Assembly: GCA_002786855.1 (NCBI GenBank)
Contig: PCUU01000046.1
Location: forward strand, 53,648-117,647
DNA from: Cytophagales bacterium CG12_big_fil_rev_8_21_14_0_65_40_12
GTDB taxonomy: Bacteria; Bacteroidota; Bacteroidia; Cytophagales; Cyclobacteriaceae
Length of the DNA: 64,000 nucleotides
Reading direction: 5' to 3'
How positions within the stretch are numbered: position 1 is the first letter of the stretch; each line of letters starts with the position of its first letter. Positions 25,873 to 35,107 of the stretch are shown piece by piece. The notes beneath the pieces are model-generated. The model was not told the DNA's origin and searched no databases. It saw only the letters and a list, made by a program, of their open reading frames with translations. Both the position numbers and the translations under genes were made by a program.

Positions 25873-26451
25873 TCAATCGTTTAAGCCTTTCCCTGCAAAA
25901 ATTTGAGGAATAGATTTTTCAATCCTCGAAACTCTGTTTTTGGATTGTTTAGGTTGAGCAAAATGCAGGAGATAGCCCCTTTGTCTTCCCGGAGTCAATG
26001 CCTCAAAGGCAGTTTTCAATGCTGCATTTTCCTCTAAAACTTGTTCAAACTCCTCTGGTTTTGTGAATTCTGAGGTCTTTTTTAATTCGACTTTCAAGCC
26101 AGCTTTTTCTGCCTCGATGGCCTCGTAAATATAAGCCTTCAAAGTAGCCTCTAAATCTACTATTTCTTGAAGGTTCGTAAAGCGAATTTGGCGGGCAGCC
26201 TGTACGTTTTCGGTTTGTTGGATTAGAATTTCAGCTGAGTCATTCAATAATGCACCTTGATGGAACAAAAAGGCGCAATAATCCTTAAATCCATGGATCA
26301 AAACGATGTTCGTGTTTTGATGGGTGTAGCAAGGAACACCCCATTTTAACTCTTCAACAAGTCCACAATCCAGCACAATGGCCCTCAATTTCTGATACTC
26401 TTTTTGCCACTGGCTGTCCTTATTAAAGAAGAAATCAACTTTAGGGTTCAT
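25873..26451 (-). CDS. YdeI/OmpD-associated family protein, paralogue B
   Basis: A 192-residue protein with the same order of motifs as the next gene (LKWGVPCYTHQNTNIVLIHG, FEALTPGRQRGYLLHFAQPK, SRIEKSIPQIFAGKG) but no cysteine cluster. It is the first of the two-gene unit. Confidence 0.83.
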   Translation of the reverse strand: MNPKVDFFFNKDSQWQKEYQKLRAIVLDCGLVEELKWGVPCYTHQNTNIVLIHGFKDYCAFLFHQGALLNDSAEILIQQTENVQAARQIRFTNLQEIVDLEATLKAYIYEAIEAEKAGLKVELKKTSEFTKPEEFEQVLEENAALKTAFEALTPGRQRGYLLHFAQPKQSKNRVSRIEKSIPQIFAGKGLND

Positions 26452-26584
26452 AAGACTAATTTAGGGATTTGTAAGATATGCAGGCCATTTTCGCCCTGTG
26501 GATTTTGAATTGCCTAACACTTGGGCTTTGACAATTGGAATGGCCAAACTTTGAAATCTGCGATGGATATTTCAAATTGAATCC

Positions 26585-27991
26585 ATGATGCGCAACCTCT
26601 CTTTCTTAACCACCCTAGTTTTTCTTCTAACGGCCTGCGGGCAGTCGAAACAAGCACCTAAAGCTGCTTTTGCTATGATTACCAGCAGTGATGGTAGTCA
26701 ACGCTTGGCCATTAGTGAAGTAGAACTATTGGATTCTCCAATCACAGATCAACCCGTGATTATGGTCACTGAAAGGGAAAGCTATCAATCTATGGATGGC
26801 TTTGGCTTTACGCTGACTGGAGGAAGCGCTTTGCACATCAACAGGATGGAGTCAGCAGCTAGAAAGGCTTTGCTGCAAGAACTTTTTGGTAAGGAAGAAG
26901 AAAGTATTGGCGTAAGTTATTTAAGGCTCAGTGTTGGGGCATCGGATTTAGATGAGCAACCCTTTTCGTACAATGACCTTCCCGAAGGCCAAACCGACCC
27001 TGAGTTGGCAAATTTCAGTTTGGCACCCGACCAAAAAAACCTGATTCCTGTGCTCAAGGAGATTTTAGCAATCAATCCAGACATCAGCCTTATGGCTTCG
27101 CCTTGGTCGCCTCCAAAATGGATGAAGGACAATAACGATACCCGAGGTGGTTCACTGCTGCCAGAATTCTATCATACTTATGCGCAGTATTTGGTGAAGT
27201 ACATCAAAGGCATGGAAACCGAAGGAATTAGCATATCAGCCTTAACCGTTCAAAATGAGCCATTGCATCCAGGAAACAATCCTAGTTTGTTGATGCTTGC
27301 GGAAGATCAAGCCATTTTTATCAAAAATCACTTAGGCCCAGCTTTTAAGGCAGCTGGTATTACGACTAAAATTATCATTTACGATCACAATGCAGATCGG
27401 CCAGATTATCCGATCAGTATTTTAGATGATCCCGAGGCCAAGCAATACATTGATGGTTCGGCATTTCACCTGTATGGAGGCGAAATTGAAGCCCTTTCCG
27501 AAGTGCATGAGGCCCATCCTGATAAAAATCTCTATTTCACTGAGCAATGGATTGGTGCTCCTGGTAATTTCGGTGGAGACTTGGCTTGGCACATTCGCGA
27601 ATTGATTATTGGAGCGCCTAGAAACTGGACTAAAACCGTTTTAGAATGGAATTTAGCAGCAGACCCCAATCAAGAACCTCACACAGACAGAGGCGGTTGC
27701 GTTGGTTGCTTGGGTGCTATCACCATCGATGGGAATGAGGTTGAGCGCAATCCTGCTTATTATATTATTGCTCACGCTTCAAAATATGTGAAGCTAGGGT
27801 CGGTTCGAATTGCCTCAAATAAGCCTGCCACTTTGCCAAATGTGGCTTTTAAAACACCTAGTGGTGATATTGTACTTATTGTATTGAATGATGGGAACGA
27901 AAATCATACTTTCACAATAGCGATTAATGATAATTTCATCAAAGGTGAATTGAGTGCAGGAGCAGTTGGTACTTTTGTTTTGGAGAGGTAA
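26585..27991 (+). CDS. GH30 family glycosidase lipoprotein
   Basis: A 468-residue glucosylceramidase-like glycoside hydrolase. A lipoprotein signal ends in LLTACGQ (lipidated cysteine near 18). The (beta/alpha)8 barrel has ESYQSMDGFGFTLTGGSA near the N-terminus, LMASPWSPPKWMK, the acid/base glutamate in ALTVQNEPLHPG, and the nucleophile glutamate in LYFTEQWIG. The C-terminal beta domain follows (about 395-468). It probably trims beta-linked glycans at the cell surface. Exact substrate is unknown. Confidence 0.93.
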   Translation: MMRNLSFLTTLVFLLTACGQSKQAPKAAFAMITSSDGSQRLAISEVELLDSPITDQPVIMVTERESYQSMDGFGFTLTGGSALHINRMESAARKALLQELFGKEEESIGVSYLRLSVGASDLDEQPFSYNDLPEGQTDPELANFSLAPDQKNLIPVLKEILAINPDISLMASPWSPPKWMKDNNDTRGGSLLPEFYHTYAQYLVKYIKGMETEGISISALTVQNEPLHPGNNPSLLMLAEDQAIFIKNHLGPAFKAAGITTKIIIYDHNADRPDYPISILDDPEAKQYIDGSAFHLYGGEIEALSEVHEAHPDKNLYFTEQWIGAPGNFGGDLAWHIRELIIGAPRNWTKTVLEWNLAADPNQEPHTDRGGCVGCLGAITIDGNEVERNPAYYIIAHASKYVKLGSVRIASNKPATLPNVAFKTPSGDIVLIVLNDGNENHTFTIAINDNFIKGELSAGAVGTFVLER

Positions 27992-28004
27992 GCTTTCTAT
28001 TAGC

Positions 28005-28131
28005 TCGGCACCAAGGTCGGACCACAGGTCAGACCGGGTAATGGAATATATGGCAGGTTAATTAGGTCCAGTATCTTTCAACTATGTCTGACGTTCCGTC
28101 CGACAAGGTTCTGCTTCAAGGTCGGACCGAG
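28005..28131. repeat. GTCGGACC-family repeats, left of the 225-residue gene
   Basis: It holds AAGGTCGGACCACAGGTCAG (28013-28032) and an inverted pair GTCCGAC (28099-28105) with GTCGGAC (28121-28127). The same two elements recur at 28915-28965, so the gene at 28224 has copies on both sides. Confidence 0.75.
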
Positions 28132-28223
28132 CTTAGGTGATAGAAGAATAAGGTAACTGCCGAATGGTTTGAGGATAGAATTTACATTAAGAAATTTTAT
28201 GGGGAGCGTTAAAAATTTCAGAG

Positions 28224-28901
28224 GTGATTAGAGTTCAGAAAGTAATATTGTTAATGTTTATTTTTCTTGGCATGAGCGAGTTTGCCTTGGCTCAAGATAG
28301 TACACGGAATGCGGTGTACAACAAAATGAAACAAGAAGTAGAGAGGAATATACTTATATATCGAATCCGAAACGATTTTGAATTAAATCGAATTCAAAAT
28401 GAAAACATGAATTTGAATAGACCTTACTTCATGAAATTATTACCTGATCAGGGTTTTCATTTAAAACTATTTTTCAGACCTCTAGATTTGGAGTATCCCA
28501 AAGCAGGTTTTATCGTTTTTGAGGTGCTGAACAAAGATTATACTTTCACAAATGGACAAGTGGATTATGAGGTAAAAGTGCTCTCTGATCGCGTAGGTAG
28601 CTGTTTGTGTACCTTAAATTTGGTAGCACTAAATTTCGAAACGGGTGAAGTTTTATACTTGAGCGGTAAGCTTTACAAGTCGTTAATTGCAAACGATTTC
28701 AACTTGGATTTCAAGAACATTGAAACCATCCGACAGTATTTAGCTTTTCGACTATTCTTTTTGGATAGTAAAGGCTTTAACATTGTCAAGGACAAACGGA
28801 AGTATATTTTATTTTCAGGATTTTCTGAGGTTGCACAAAGTGATTTTATTGCAAGAATCAATAAGGATGATCCTGATGATGTTAAAATAGAATGGAAGTG
28901 A
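28224..28901 (+). CDS. Hypothetical secreted protein
   Basis: A 225-residue protein starting at a GTG, with a clear signal peptide (VILLMFIFLGMSEFALAQ, cleavage near residue 24). The mature part is a mix of helices and strands without a family I recognise. DRVGSCLCTLNLVALNFETG contains two closely spaced cysteines that could form a disulfide. It is flanked on both sides by GTCGGACC-family repeats, suggesting a mobile or swapped accessory gene. Confidence 0.7.
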   Translation: MIRVQKVILLMFIFLGMSEFALAQDSTRNAVYNKMKQEVERNILIYRIRNDFELNRIQNENMNLNRPYFMKLLPDQGFHLKLFFRPLDLEYPKAGFIVFEVLNKDYTFTNGQVDYEVKVLSDRVGSCLCTLNLVALNFETGEVLYLSGKLYKSLIANDFNLDFKNIETIRQYLAFRLFFLDSKGFNIVKDKRKYILFSGFSEVAQSDFIARINKDDPDDVKIEWK

Positions 28902-28914
28902 ATTATTGACTAAA

Positions 28915-28965
28915 GTTCCGTCCGACAACCTTCGGCCCCAAGGTCGGACCACAGGTCAGACCGGA
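28915..28965. repeat. GTCGGACC-family repeats, right of the 225-residue gene
   Basis: GTTCCGTCCGACAA is followed by AAGGTCGGACCACAGGTCAG. The two elements found separately on the left side are fused here into one compact unit with an inverted pair. Confidence 0.75.
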
Positions 28966-29078
28966 TTAAGATTGCTATTACCAAAAACACTTAAATCGCT
29001 TTATGCCTAACCCCGAACCAATTTTACCTTTACTTTGGTTTACAAATGTTATAACTAGAAAGCCAATTCGGAGATCAT

Positions 29079-29939
29079 ATGAAAATAGTTGAATGCCCAA
29101 GAGATGCCATGCAAGGCCTTCATGATTTTATTCCAACCTCAGTCAAGGCAGGGTACATTAACCAGCTACTGAAAGTGGGTTTTGACACCATCGACTTTGG
29201 GAGCTTCGTTTCGCCTAAGGCGATTCCTCAATTGAAAGACACTGCCGAAGTCTTAAGTCTATTGGATTTGTCTACTACGCGCTCAAAACTTTTGGCCATT
29301 ATTGCCAACAAAAGAGGGGCGGAGCAAGCGGTTACTTTTGAAGAAATTGCCTATTTGGGATTCCCACTTTCTATCTCCGAAACCTTTCAACAGCGCAACA
29401 CCAACAAGAGCATTGCCGATGCTTTAAATGAATTGGCCGAGATCCAAAATCTATGTTTGGCCAATGGTAAAACATTGGTGACTTACATTTCTATGGGCTT
29501 CGGAAACCCCTATAATGAGCCTTACAATGCAGAAATTGTCGCTGAGTTTTTAGAGAAGCTCAATCAGCTTAACTGTGAAATAATAAGTTTATCTGATACT
29601 ATAGGAGTAGCTGATCCACAGTTGATTAAAGATATTTTCAAAACTAGTATAACCGCCTATCCAACTATAGAAATAGGCACTCATTTCCATTCGGCCCCTT
29701 CTAAAACTTTAGAGAAAATCGAGTCGGCTTATGAAGCTGGTTGTACTCGTTTCGATACTGCAATGAAGGGTTTTGGTGGCTGTCCTATGGCCGCTGATGA
29801 ACTGACCGGAAATATCGATACGGAAGTTTTAGTCCGATATTTTGATGGGCTAAATGTCGACTTGGCGCTCGATCGAACAGCCTTCAATCTTGGACTTCAA
29901 ATGGCAAATGAAGTTTTCCCGAGCTATGAACAGTCATAG
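29079..29939 (+). CDS. Hydroxymethylglutaryl-CoA lyase-like enzyme
   Basis: A 286-residue HMGL-like TIM barrel aldolase. It begins KIVECPRDAMQGLHDFIPTS, the family's E-x-P-R-D-x-x-Q segment. It has THFHSAP with the metal-binding histidines and the loop GFGGCPMAADELTGN with the catalytic cysteine. It would split HMG-CoA into acetoacetate and acetyl-CoA in leucine breakdown. PRDAMQ in place of PRDGLQ is a Bacteroidota-style variant. Confidence 0.9.
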   Translation: MKIVECPRDAMQGLHDFIPTSVKAGYINQLLKVGFDTIDFGSFVSPKAIPQLKDTAEVLSLLDLSTTRSKLLAIIANKRGAEQAVTFEEIAYLGFPLSISETFQQRNTNKSIADALNELAEIQNLCLANGKTLVTYISMGFGNPYNEPYNAEIVAEFLEKLNQLNCEIISLSDTIGVADPQLIKDIFKTSITAYPTIEIGTHFHSAPSKTLEKIESAYEAGCTRFDTAMKGFGGCPMAADELTGNIDTEVLVRYFDGLNVDLALDRTAFNLGLQMANEVFPSYEQS

Positions 29940-29979
29940 ATTTTCGCGTATTTTCTAGTCGAATTACAAAACAGCTTTT

Positions 29980-31347
29980 ATGAACTTTAGGTATTTTTTC
30001 GCGCTGCTACTTTTAATGAACGTTCAGCAATCCCGTGCATGGCAATCTGATTTCAAGGTGCAAGAAAAGAAGCCAATTACCATTCAGAAAACGGATCATC
30101 AGTTGATCATTGGTAAGCCAGCTCAGTTTGGTATTAATGCCGAAGCGCTGAATGCTGGCATTGAGTCGATCATTGCTCAAGCTTTAGATTCAATGGCTTT
30201 TCCAGGTTGTCAAATCCTGATTGCTAAGGATGGCGTTGTGTTTTATGAAAAATCCTTCGGTTATCATACTTATGACAAGGCTCAGCCTGTGCTCAATTCT
30301 GATTTGTACGATTTGGCTTCGGTGACTAAAACCACTGCAGCTACCTTGGCCTTATTGAAACTTCATGATCAAGGTAAATTCGACTTGGATAAAACCTTTG
30401 GCGACTACTTCCCGAAAATCGCGAAAAAAGGCAAGGCGGACTTGCCTATCCGGGATGTTTTAGCGCATCAGGCGGGCTTAAAGGCTTGGATACCTTATTG
30501 GTCAGAATCGCAGAGAAAGAACGGTAAATACCGTAGAAACACCGTAAGCAGCGATTCTTCCTCGCGTTTTCCTTATCGCATTTCTGACAGTGGCTTGTTT
30601 CTTCATAAAGACTTTAAAGAGAAGAAGATTTATAAAATGATCAAAAAGTCGAAAGTGAGTGGTGACAAAAGCTATGTCTACTCAGGTTTGACCTTCTATC
30701 TGTTCCCAGAATTGGTGGAAAGACTTTCGGGTAAATCCTTCGATCAATTCCTAAACGATGAATTTTATACTCCATTAGGAGCGGAAACCTTGACTTTCAA
30801 TCCAAGAAACAAGTTTCCATTGTCGCGCATCGTGCCAACCGAAGTCGATACTTTTTTCAGAATGGAAACACTTCATGGTGAGGTGCATGATGAAGGAGCG
30901 GCCATGATGCTTGGCGTTTCGGGAAATGCTGGGCTATTTTCTAATGCAATGGACTTAGCCAAAGTCTATCAAATGCTGCTCAATGGTGGTATTTATGGCG
31001 ATAAGGATTATCTGACTCCACAGACCATTCAAGAATTTACGGAATGCCAATTTTGCGATTTGGGGAATAGAAGAGGGCTTGGCTTCGATAAACCTATGGT
31101 GAATTATAGTTTTTCAGCTTCTAGTGTAGCCCAGCACGCCAGCGCTGCCAGTTTTGGCCATACTGGCTATACTGGTACCATGGTTTGGGCCGACCCAGCC
31201 AATGGTTTGCTCTTCGTGTTCTTATCCAATAGGGTGCATCCAACCAGAAACAACAGTAAGATTTATCAATTGAACATTCGCCCCAATATACATAATTTGG
31301 TCTATAACCTTTTGGAAGAGGGGAGTTACGGCTTGGGAGGGAAGTAA
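29980..31347 (+). CDS. Serine hydrolase of the beta-lactamase/class C family
   Basis: A 455-residue exported protein: signal peptide about 1-20 ending near SRAW. The nucleophile serine is in ASVTKTTAAT (SxxK). The YSG motif in YVYSGLTFYLFPE stands in for YxN, and HTG in FGHTGYTGT for KTG. It resembles PBP4*/EstB-like periplasmic peptidases or esterases associated with cell-wall recycling, and a true beta-lactamase role is not implied. It sits 40 bases after the HMG-CoA lyase gene. Confidence 0.88.
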   Translation: MNFRYFFALLLLMNVQQSRAWQSDFKVQEKKPITIQKTDHQLIIGKPAQFGINAEALNAGIESIIAQALDSMAFPGCQILIAKDGVVFYEKSFGYHTYDKAQPVLNSDLYDLASVTKTTAATLALLKLHDQGKFDLDKTFGDYFPKIAKKGKADLPIRDVLAHQAGLKAWIPYWSESQRKNGKYRRNTVSSDSSSRFPYRISDSGLFLHKDFKEKKIYKMIKKSKVSGDKSYVYSGLTFYLFPELVERLSGKSFDQFLNDEFYTPLGAETLTFNPRNKFPLSRIVPTEVDTFFRMETLHGEVHDEGAAMMLGVSGNAGLFSNAMDLAKVYQMLLNGGIYGDKDYLTPQTIQEFTECQFCDLGNRRGLGFDKPMVNYSFSASSVAQHASAASFGHTGYTGTMVWADPANGLLFVFLSNRVHPTRNNSKIYQLNIRPNIHNLVYNLLEEGSYGLGGK

Positions 31348-31357
31348 TTTATGGATG

Positions 31358-32464
31358 TTAAACCAACCTAAACTCCTTGCCTGGCAGCGGCTTGATAAAA
31401 CCTGCGAATTCCATTTGCAATAGTGTGGAAGCCAATTGACTCATACTCAGCTGGCTTTGCCAACAGAGTTGATCAATATGCATTTGCTGCCCGTTTTTCA
31501 ATAGAATTTCCACTATTTTCTTTTCATCACCTTGTAAGTCCTTGTATTTCAATTCGGGGCTTTGGGTCTTGGCTGTTGCCTGAATATCCCAATTCAACGC
31601 TTCCACAACATCTTTGAAAGAGGTAAAAATACTTGCCTTGAAGTTCCTGATAAGGTAATTGCAGCCTTCGGAATAAGTCTTTCCTATTTCGCCAGGTACT
31701 GCAAAAACGGGAACATTGTAGCTATCTGCAATATTCGCTGAAATCAATGCGCCACCTTTTTTAGCCGCTTCAACAACGATCAAGGCATCAGACAAACCCG
31801 CAATAATGCGATTTCGAGCAGGAAAGAGCCTTGGGTCGGCTTCCGTGCCAATGGGGTATTCACTTACCAATCCACCTTGTTCCAGCATCTTAGCTGCAAC
31901 ATTTCGATTTCCAGAAGGGTAAACTTTATCTAAGCCATTGGCCAACGCGCCTATGGTTGGGATTTGATTGTGCAGTGAAGCCTCGTGTGCTTTCACATCT
32001 ATGCCATAAGCCAAACCAGATATAATGGTGGCATCGTGCGCTTTAATTTGCCCAACAATATCCTCGGTGATTTGCAAGCCGTATTTAGTGGCTTTTCTTG
32101 TGCCCACAATACCGATGGTTCTCACAGGGTTGAGTTCCGCCTTGCCCTTTGCGTAAAGTACAATAGGCGCATCACTGATATTCAATAACCGCGCAGGGAA
32201 ACTGGCTTCTTTGTAATAATGGATTTGAATCTCCTTTTTGATGGAATCGTTGATGATTTGCTCGGCCTTTACAAGCAATTCCTTTTGATTGGGGATGAGG
32301 CTGGCCAATTTTTCTCCAACTCCTGGGACTTTGGCCAATTTTCCTTTTGGTGTATTGAAAATCACCTGAGGGGTTGAAAAGTAATTGATGAGTTGACGAG
32401 AAAGGGTAGGGCCGACTTTTGGGATTAATGACAAGGCTACCTGATGGAGCTTGTCTTCGGTCAT
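31358..32464 (-). CDS. dprA: DNA processing protein DprA
   Basis: A 368-residue protein of the DprA/Smf family that loads RecA on incoming single-stranded DNA during transformation. A helix-hairpin-helix-like N-terminus (about 5-60) precedes the Rossmann core, with GIVGTRKATKYGLQI, ISGLAYGIDVKAHEASL and LFPARNRIIAGLSDALIVVEA. A winged-helix C-terminus follows. It overlaps the MerR-type gene upstream by four bases. The cell may be naturally competent. Confidence 0.94.
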   Translation of the reverse strand: MTEDKLHQVALSLIPKVGPTLSRQLINYFSTPQVIFNTPKGKLAKVPGVGEKLASLIPNQKELLVKAEQIINDSIKKEIQIHYYKEASFPARLLNISDAPIVLYAKGKAELNPVRTIGIVGTRKATKYGLQITEDIVGQIKAHDATIISGLAYGIDVKAHEASLHNQIPTIGALANGLDKVYPSGNRNVAAKMLEQGGLVSEYPIGTEADPRLFPARNRIIAGLSDALIVVEAAKKGGALISANIADSYNVPVFAVPGEIGKTYSEGCNYLIRNFKASIFTSFKDVVEALNWDIQATAKTQSPELKYKDLQGDEKKIVEILLKNGQQMHIDQLCWQSQLSMSQLASTLLQMEFAGFIKPLPGKEFRLV

Positions 32465-32799
32465 GGCAATTGGTTTTTCATTTCTTCCAAAAAGCCCCGG
32501 ATTTTCTTCAATGAATTGATCATTTCGGCCTCCGTCTCAATTTTGTCTTTATGGGTTTTAATATGCTCATGCGCACCGCTAAGGGTATAGCCTTTTTCTT
32601 TTACCAAATGGTACACCATTTTAAGCTTCTTCAGATCGTCTTGGGTGAATTTCCGATTGCCCTTGCTGTTCTTCTTTGGACTGATAAAGTCGAACTGACT
32701 TTCCCAAAAACGGATCAGCGAAGTAGCAACACCCAAATCCTTTGCCACTTCACCAATGGTGAAATACTTTTTTTCTATAGGTTTTGCTTTGTAGGGCAT
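32461..32799 (-). CDS. MerR family transcriptional regulator
   Basis: A 112-residue protein with a MerR winged-helix domain (FTIGEVAKDLGVATSLIRFW, residues about 13-32) and a short coiled-coil C-terminus without effector domain. It is co-transcribed and translationally coupled with dprA (ATGA overlap). Confidence 0.9.
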   Translation of the reverse strand: MPYKAKPIEKKYFTIGEVAKDLGVATSLIRFWESQFDFISPKKNSKGNRKFTQDDLKKLKMVYHLVKEKGYTLSGAHEHIKTHKDKIETEAEMINSLKKIRGFLEEMKNQLP

Positions 32800-32953
32800 A
32801 TCAACAAGTTATGAGGCGAATTAAAAGAAATGCTTGAAGCTTTATTTCACTTTGAGCTAATTCAAAAGTAAAGAATTCAACGAGAAATACTAGGTGTTTT
32901 TCAAAAAGTATGGCCTAATAAAATGGAATCGAATTAGTGGTATTTCAATTCAT

Positions 32954-33994
32954 TCAATTGTTCCGAAAACTTCCATCGGCATTTATGGTGAGTTTTGACT
33001 GCTTGAAATCAGATTCGGAAAGTGATTTAATCAATTGAATGGCTTTGCTTTCTGGATCGAAAACAGCTATGCCGCGATCAACTTGTTTTGTTGGAATGAT
33101 TTTGCCTTGCACCAGATTTCCTGTGGTTAAGTCAATTTCAATGTCCATAATGGCTGATTTGCCCATTACATCACGGATATTGACGTTGCCATGGGTTAAG
33201 AAATTGCCTAAAGAATAAACAATCAATTTGTCTTTGTAGCTATCGATTCCTCTTAATACATGCGGCCCATGGCCTATCACTACATCGGCACCAGCATCAA
33301 TCACGGTCTTCGCAAACTGCACTAAATTGCCTCTGTTTTCGCCATAATAGGTTTCTGTAGTGTCGTTAACGTGTTGGGCATCACGGCCTTCGGCACCACC
33401 ATGAAAAGAGACAATGATGATATCGCATTTCCCGTTCAAATCGCTGATTACATGTTTCGCTGTTGCTAAATCAGAAACCTTGTAAGAAACTCCAGAATGG
33501 CCGAATGCAGCAACCCCAATTTTTTTACCATCGATATCCAGAATGATGGGTGCTTTTTTGGCAGCATAACGAATGCCCGTTTTGTCCAAAACCTTTTTGG
33601 TAAACGCTACACCTTCATCGCCATAGTCAGAATTATGGTTATTGTCCATGCTCAAGACCGTGAAGTGCATGTCTTTTAAAGCAGGCGCTAGGTTTTCTGG
33701 CATTCCAAATTCATAGCACCTGCCGGCTTCGCGTGCTTCTTTGCTGCATTTGCGTGGTTTAATGTCGTCAGACACAAATACACCTTCCAAATTTCCAAAA
33801 GTAACATCAGCGCTATCCAAATAACTTGCAATGGAATCGGCAAAAACTTCTCCGTTTCCTCTTGGTAATATTGGTTTTGGCGTTTTAGAACCGAGCATAA
33901 TATCCCCAACCGCTTTGATTCTTAAGGTTTGGGCATTAAGAGAAAGTCCAGACAAAAGAAGTCCAGCAATAAGGAATAACTTGATTGTGCGCAT
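32954..33994 (-). CDS. CapA family exported metallophosphatase-like protein
   Basis: A 346-residue protein: signal peptide about 1-21, then the CapA/PgsA-type calcineurin fold (KAVGDIMLGSKTP, TFGNLEGVFVSDD, SMDNNHNSDYGDEG, VSFHGGAEG, VIGHGPHVLRGI), which carries the metal-binding residues. In other bacteria CapA takes part in poly-gamma-glutamate capsule making. No capB/capC partner is present, so here it is only an envelope-related hydrolase of unknown substrate. Confidence 0.88.
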   Translation of the reverse strand: MRTIKLFLIAGLLLSGLSLNAQTLRIKAVGDIMLGSKTPKPILPRGNGEVFADSIASYLDSADVTFGNLEGVFVSDDIKPRKCSKEAREAGRCYEFGMPENLAPALKDMHFTVLSMDNNHNSDYGDEGVAFTKKVLDKTGIRYAAKKAPIILDIDGKKIGVAAFGHSGVSYKVSDLATAKHVISDLNGKCDIIIVSFHGGAEGRDAQHVNDTTETYYGENRGNLVQFAKTVIDAGADVVIGHGPHVLRGIDSYKDKLIVYSLGNFLTHGNVNIRDVMGKSAIMDIEIDLTTGNLVQGKIIPTKQVDRGIAVFDPESKAIQLIKSLSESDFKQSKLTINADGSFRNN

Positions 33995-34001
33995 TTAAAA
34001 A

Positions 34002-34994
34002 TTAACGGTTTGAATAAGAACCTAAAGACTGATTTTCGATAGAAGAAAGCCTTAAAATCTCTTCATATTCTGCAGGATTCAAATCCTTGTAGAAGTAGTT
34101 TACCGGATCAACAGCATTTCCATTGATATGTACCTCGTAGTGCAAATGGGGTGCTGTAGACTTTCCGCTGCTGCCCACGTAGCCAATAATTTCTCCACGT
34201 TTTACGTTTTGTCCAGGACGGACAATGTAGCGGCTCATGTGGCCATAAAGTGTTTCATAACCAAAGCCATGATCAATGATCACATGCTTGCCATAACCGA
34301 TTAAGCTGTTGATGGCATTGCTCACCACTCCATCGCCAGTCGCATAAATGGGGGTGCCTTGCTCAGCTGAGAAATCAGTGCCATAGTGCATTTTTCTAAC
34401 TTTCAGGATGGGGTCGGTCCTGAGGCCGTAACCAGAGGAGAGTCGTCTTAATTCTTTGTTAGAAACAGGCTGTATGGCGGGCATCGAAGCATAAAGTTTC
34501 TCTTTGTCCATGGCCAATGCCATAACCTCGTCATAAGACTTGGTTTGGATGTACATTTTCTTTTTAACGCGGTCGATTTTTTCCAATGCCGAAACCACCA
34601 GGTTTTTATTCTCCATATCGCTCTCTAGCAGTTCTCTATATCGCTGAGTACCACCGCTACCAGCTTCGCGGACAGTTTCTGGAATTGGCTCTGCCTCAAA
34701 TACAATACGATAAACGTTGTCATCTTTCTCTTGCAAAACACCTAGCATGGCATCCATTCCATCGACTTGATTTTGCATCAATTCATAGTAAAGTTTCAGT
34801 TCTTCGTTTTCTTCCCTTAAGGCGACTTCTTTCGGAGAATCAAAGTATTGGCTCAATACCACAATGATACCTACCGCCAGAATGAGGGATAGGGAAATAA
34901 AGCCAAGCGCATTAATGACCACATCGCGCTTTCTGACCTTAACTCGCTCATATTTGCAAGTCTCGGTATCGTAGTAATATTTTATTTTTGACAT
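34002..34994 (-). CDS. M23 family metallopeptidase
   Basis: A 330-residue envelope protein. I choose the ATG at 34994 (MSKIKYYYDTETCKYE) over an upstream codon because this is the conserved beginning of the Bacteroidota family, and the extra 22 residues would overlap the divergent alaS leader. One transmembrane segment lies at about 28-50, followed by a coiled coil, then the LytM domain with zinc ligands in MHYGTDFSAEQG and HLHYEVHING. It cleaves or regulates cleavage of peptidoglycan crosslinks in the periplasm. Confidence 0.92.
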   Translation of the reverse strand: MSKIKYYYDTETCKYERVKVRKRDVVINALGFISLSLILAVGIIVVLSQYFDSPKEVALREENEELKLYYELMQNQVDGMDAMLGVLQEKDDNVYRIVFEAEPIPETVREAGSGGTQRYRELLESDMENKNLVVSALEKIDRVKKKMYIQTKSYDEVMALAMDKEKLYASMPAIQPVSNKELRRLSSGYGLRTDPILKVRKMHYGTDFSAEQGTPIYATGDGVVSNAINSLIGYGKHVIIDHGFGYETLYGHMSRYIVRPGQNVKRGEIIGYVGSSGKSTAPHLHYEVHINGNAVDPVNYFYKDLNPAEYEEILRLSSIENQSLGSYSNR

Positions 34995-35107
34995 TAAGAA
35001 TCCTTTTTGAAATTCTCCTAATTTTGTGCCCTTACATTGGAAAACACAAAGTTTTGCCAAAGGTACGAAAATTAAGCTTTAGCTTAAACTCAAATAATTC
35101 ACGCACG

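Noticed and set aside
29980..31347. Antibiotic-resistance beta-lactamase
   Set aside because: It has SxxK, but YSG and HTG replace the YxN and KTG of true class C enzymes and the length fits esterase/peptidase-like family members.
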